Part shown: positions 5,083 through 6,621 of the stretch, piece after piece
Layout: every line of letters begins with the position of its first letter
Position numbering within the stretch: position 1 is the stretch's first letter
DNA from: Pseudomonadota bacterium
Lineage (GTDB): Bacteria > Pseudomonadota > Gammaproteobacteria > Burkholderiales > Ferrovaceae
DNA length: 6,621 bases
Direction: 5' to 3'
NCBI GenBank assembly: GCA_021828575.1
Contig: JAJZEL010000236.1
Span: 1 to 6,621, forward strand
Position numbers and translations under genes: made by a program
The notes under the pieces: generated by a model
What the model was told of the DNA's origin: nothing
The model's input: the letters and a program-made list of their open reading frames with translations, nothing else
Database searches by the model: none

Positions 5083-5196
5083 TTCTGGCTTTTCACGGTC
5101 TACAACAAAGACGAGATGGACGATCTGACAGCCGCGCAGCGCAAACTTTTGAAGGGCCTGCTGGAGCAGGAGCTTGCAGCAAGGAGGACGAAATGA
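5050..5196 (+). pseudogene. C-terminal fragment of a RelE/HigB-like toxin
   Basis: After a TAA at 5047-5049 an open frame reads LYRYCRLEGEQFWLFTVYNK, then DEMDDLTAAQRKLLKGLLEQ, ending at TGA 5194-5196. The FWLFTVYNKDEMDDLT pattern resembles the C-terminal strand and helix of RelE/HigB-type toxins, which cut mRNA on the ribosome. Only 48 residues remain, against about 110 usually; the N-terminal half is replaced by the istB remnant on the opposite strand. The stop overlaps the antitoxin start as ATGA, giving toxin-first order as in higBA modules. No start codon with a ribosome site remains in the window. The family call is by pattern memory. Confidence 0.65.
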
Positions 5197-5503
5197 AGCG
5201 CAATTTATTTGACGAGTTGAAGGAAGGTTTTGAAGCTCTGGAATCTGGGCGGAAGGGTAAGATTACTTTGCGCCAGCACATGGTTGACGTGAAACCAGCA
5301 CCAAAGATCACGCCTGAAGAGCTGCTGGAATTGCGCAGAAGCTGCATTTGTCTCGCAGCGTCTTTGCCCGGTATCTGCGGACAAATGAACGGACGCTTGA
5401 AAACCGGGAACAGGGGCGGGCCAGCCCGAACGCACAGGCCGCGATCTTGATTTGCCTGGTCGAGCGCCATCCGGATACTGTCGAGCGTCTTTCCACAATT
5501 TGA
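5193..5503 (+). pseudogene. HigA-like helix-turn-helix antitoxin, one-base frameshift
   Basis: The ATG at 5193 follows AAGGAGG (5181-5187), a near-perfect ribosome site. The first frame reads MKRNLFDELKEGFEALESGR and runs to PEELLELR (residues 41-48). It then loses the family pattern, which resumes one base out of phase at 5339 as KLHLSRSVFARYLRTNERTL, then ENREQGRASPNAQAAIL and LVERHPDTVERLSTI, ending at TGA 5501-5503. Restoring one base next to 5336 (CGC-GAG-AAG) gives 103 residues, the expected size. The second half is an XRE-type helix-turn-helix; the usual ENWEQGR has Arg in place of Trp. Unshifted translation ends at 5450 with an unrelated tail and no DNA-binding domain. Such antitoxins normally repress their own operon and neutralise the toxin. 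With the toxin truncated as well, the module is dead. Confidence 0.8.
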
Positions 5504-5534
5504 ACTATCGAGTATTCGTATTACAGTAGCGGGT

Positions 5535-6621
5535 ATGGATTTTCAAAACCTGACTCGATCAGCCATCCACATCAACGATTTCATCCTGTTTGGCGGAATT
5601 CTGTTGGCGGGAATCATCGGTGGGGAAGTTGCACATCGCACCCGGTACTTCCCGCGCATTACCGGTTTCATCGTCGTCGGGTTCCTTCTTGGCCCAAGCA
5701 TGACAGGAATGCTGAGCGACGACCTGCTGGGGCGAACAAAGATATTCACAAACATTGCCCTGGGTTTGATCCTGTTCCAGCTGGGCTTGCAGCTCGATCT
5801 AAAACAACTGCGCCAGAACATGGGGTTGTTTGCATCCGGGCTCACGGAGGGGTTGCTGTCTTTTGTGGCCATCACCCTTGTTTTGGTCTGGATGAACATC
5901 AGCCTGCTGCATGCCTTGCTGGTGGCTGCAGCAGGCGTTTCCTCTTCTCCCGCCGTGGTTCTGCTGGTTGCTCGAGAATTCGATGCCAAGGGTCCTGTCA
6001 CTGAACGTGCGTTGAACCACGTGGCAATCAACAATTTTTTGTCTTTTTTCATTTTCACGCTACTGCTTCCATTTGTTCATTATTCCCAACATGCGTCCTG
6101 GCTGACCATTCTTCTACAACCGTTTTATCAGGCGGGTCTTTCCCTGGTGCTGGCATTTCTGTTAGCCAGTCTATGCATACGCATTGCGAGACATTTGGGC
6201 CAAAACGAAAACCTGCAATTCGCATTGCTGGTGGGGTTAATCATGGTGGCTCTTGGTCTATCCACAGCGCTGAACTGCTCAAATTTATTGACACTGCTGG
6301 CCACGGGCGTCCTTGTGCGCAACATGGACAGGAAAGATGATCTGCTACTGATCGAGTTCGGGCATGCCGGGGATATATTCTTCGTGCTGCTGTTTGTGAT
6401 GGCTGGAGCCAACCTCCATATCCATGCCCTCATGACGGCAGGTTGGGCCGCACTGGCATTTGTGGGGGTACGATTTGTCTCGAAATCTCTTGGGCTTCTG
6501 GTCTTGAAACCCCTGTCACCACTCACTGTCAAACAAACGGCATGCCTGGGGTTGACTCAAGTTCCCATGGCTGGAATGGCTATTGGGTTGACCGGGTCCC
6601 TGTCCAACCTCTATCCGATGT
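5535..6621 (+). CDS. CPA2-type cation/proton antiporter, N-terminal part (runs off the window)
   Basis: The frame opens at ATG 5535 and has no stop for 362 codons to the window end. It is strongly hydrophobic with about ten predicted helices visible, and the layout fits the Na+/H+ exchanger family (CPA2, KefB/NapA-like). ITGFIVVGFLLGP (42-54) and LGLILFQLGLQLDLKQLR (76-93) are typical of helices 2-3. SSSPAVVLLVAREFD (136-150) matches the broken helix with a Ser/Thr-Pro motif. FGHAGDIFFVLLFVMAGANL (275-294) and TQVPMAGMAIGL (341-352) match the second repeat. Where many relatives have Asp-Asp or Asn-Asp, this protein has AINNF (N166, N167). It would exchange Na+ or K+ for protons across the inner membrane. 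The ribosome site is weak (GCGGG too close). It begins 31 bp after the antitoxin stop. Any C-terminal TrkA domain would lie outside the window. Confidence 0.88.
   Translation, partial: MDFQNLTRSAIHINDFILFGGILLAGIIGGEVAHRTRYFPRITGFIVVGFLLGPSMTGMLSDDLLGRTKIFTNIALGLILFQLGLQLDLKQLRQNMGLFASGLTEGLLSFVAITLVLVWMNISLLHALLVAAAGVSSSPAVVLLVAREFDAKGPVTERALNHVAINNFLSFFIFTLLLPFVHYSQHASWLTILLQPFYQAGLSLVLAFLLASLCIRIARHLGQNENLQFALLVGLIMVALGLSTALNCSNLLTLLATGVLVRNMDRKDDLLLIEFGHAGDIFFVLLFVMAGANLHIHALMTAGWAALAFVGVRFVSKSLGLLVLKPLSPLTVKQTACLGLTQVPMAGMAIGLTGSLSNLYPM

Noticed and set aside
4896..5450. A 184-codon plus-strand frame as a distinct gene
   Set aside because: It begins antisense to istB, joins the antitoxin N-terminus in the middle and ends in an out-of-frame tail after the frameshift.
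5093..5498. Minus-strand open frames across the antitoxin region
   Set aside because: They are antisense to the antitoxin, which has a strong ribosome site and family motifs; no motif or ribosome site supports them.
5543..6532. Minus-strand open frames of 73-171 codons
   Set aside because: They lie opposite the antiporter, whose hydrophobic helices and motifs are clear. The minus-strand products are low-complexity Arg/Ser/Pro sequences typical of antisense translation.

Overview
The window looks like a chromosomal segment of a moderately GC-rich proteobacterium, most likely a betaproteobacterium. This is inferred from the aspartokinase N-terminus and from a tRNA-Ser(GCU) gene directly downstream of lysC. 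No species is claimed. Housekeeping genes alternate with remains of mobile elements and toxin-antitoxin modules.

Left part (1-592): a degraded 3' end of a MazF/PemK-type toxin gene (1-205), about 294 bp with no gene I can support, and tRNA-Ser(GCU) on the minus strand. Core part (593-2931): lysC (aspartate kinase, minus strand) reads toward the tRNA-Ser. A radical SAM protein gene starts 18 bp away on the plus strand, so the two genes are divergent. It is followed by tRNA-Arg(ACG), which has its own extended -10 promoter and an intrinsic terminator.

Accessory part (2882-5503): a tyrosine recombinase gene lies against the 3' end of tRNA-Arg. It is split by a frameshift at a T6 run and lacks its N-terminal domain. 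Next is an AT-rich gene for a putative secreted protein. Then comes the first 27 codons of a membrane-protein gene cut by the terminus of an IS21-family element. Of that element, one end with two terminal repeats and an istB gene with an internal deletion remain; no istA is seen. The istB remnant abuts the C-terminal part of a RelE/HigB-like toxin gene, which overlaps a HigA-like antitoxin gene carrying a one-base frameshift.

Right part (5535-6621): the N-terminal 362 codons of a CPA2-type cation/proton antiporter running off the window.

The intact genes (lysC, radical SAM, two tRNAs, antiporter) show no obvious joint pathway. The main theme is repeated insertion and decay next to tRNA-Arg. 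The most intriguing details are a canonical -1 slippery heptamer at the recombinase frameshift, the tRNA-Arg terminator lying inside the recombinase coding tail, a possible internal start in lysC for a regulatory beta subunit, and Asn-Asn where the antiporter family usually carries an acidic ion-binding residue. I did not find a convincing wholly new system.
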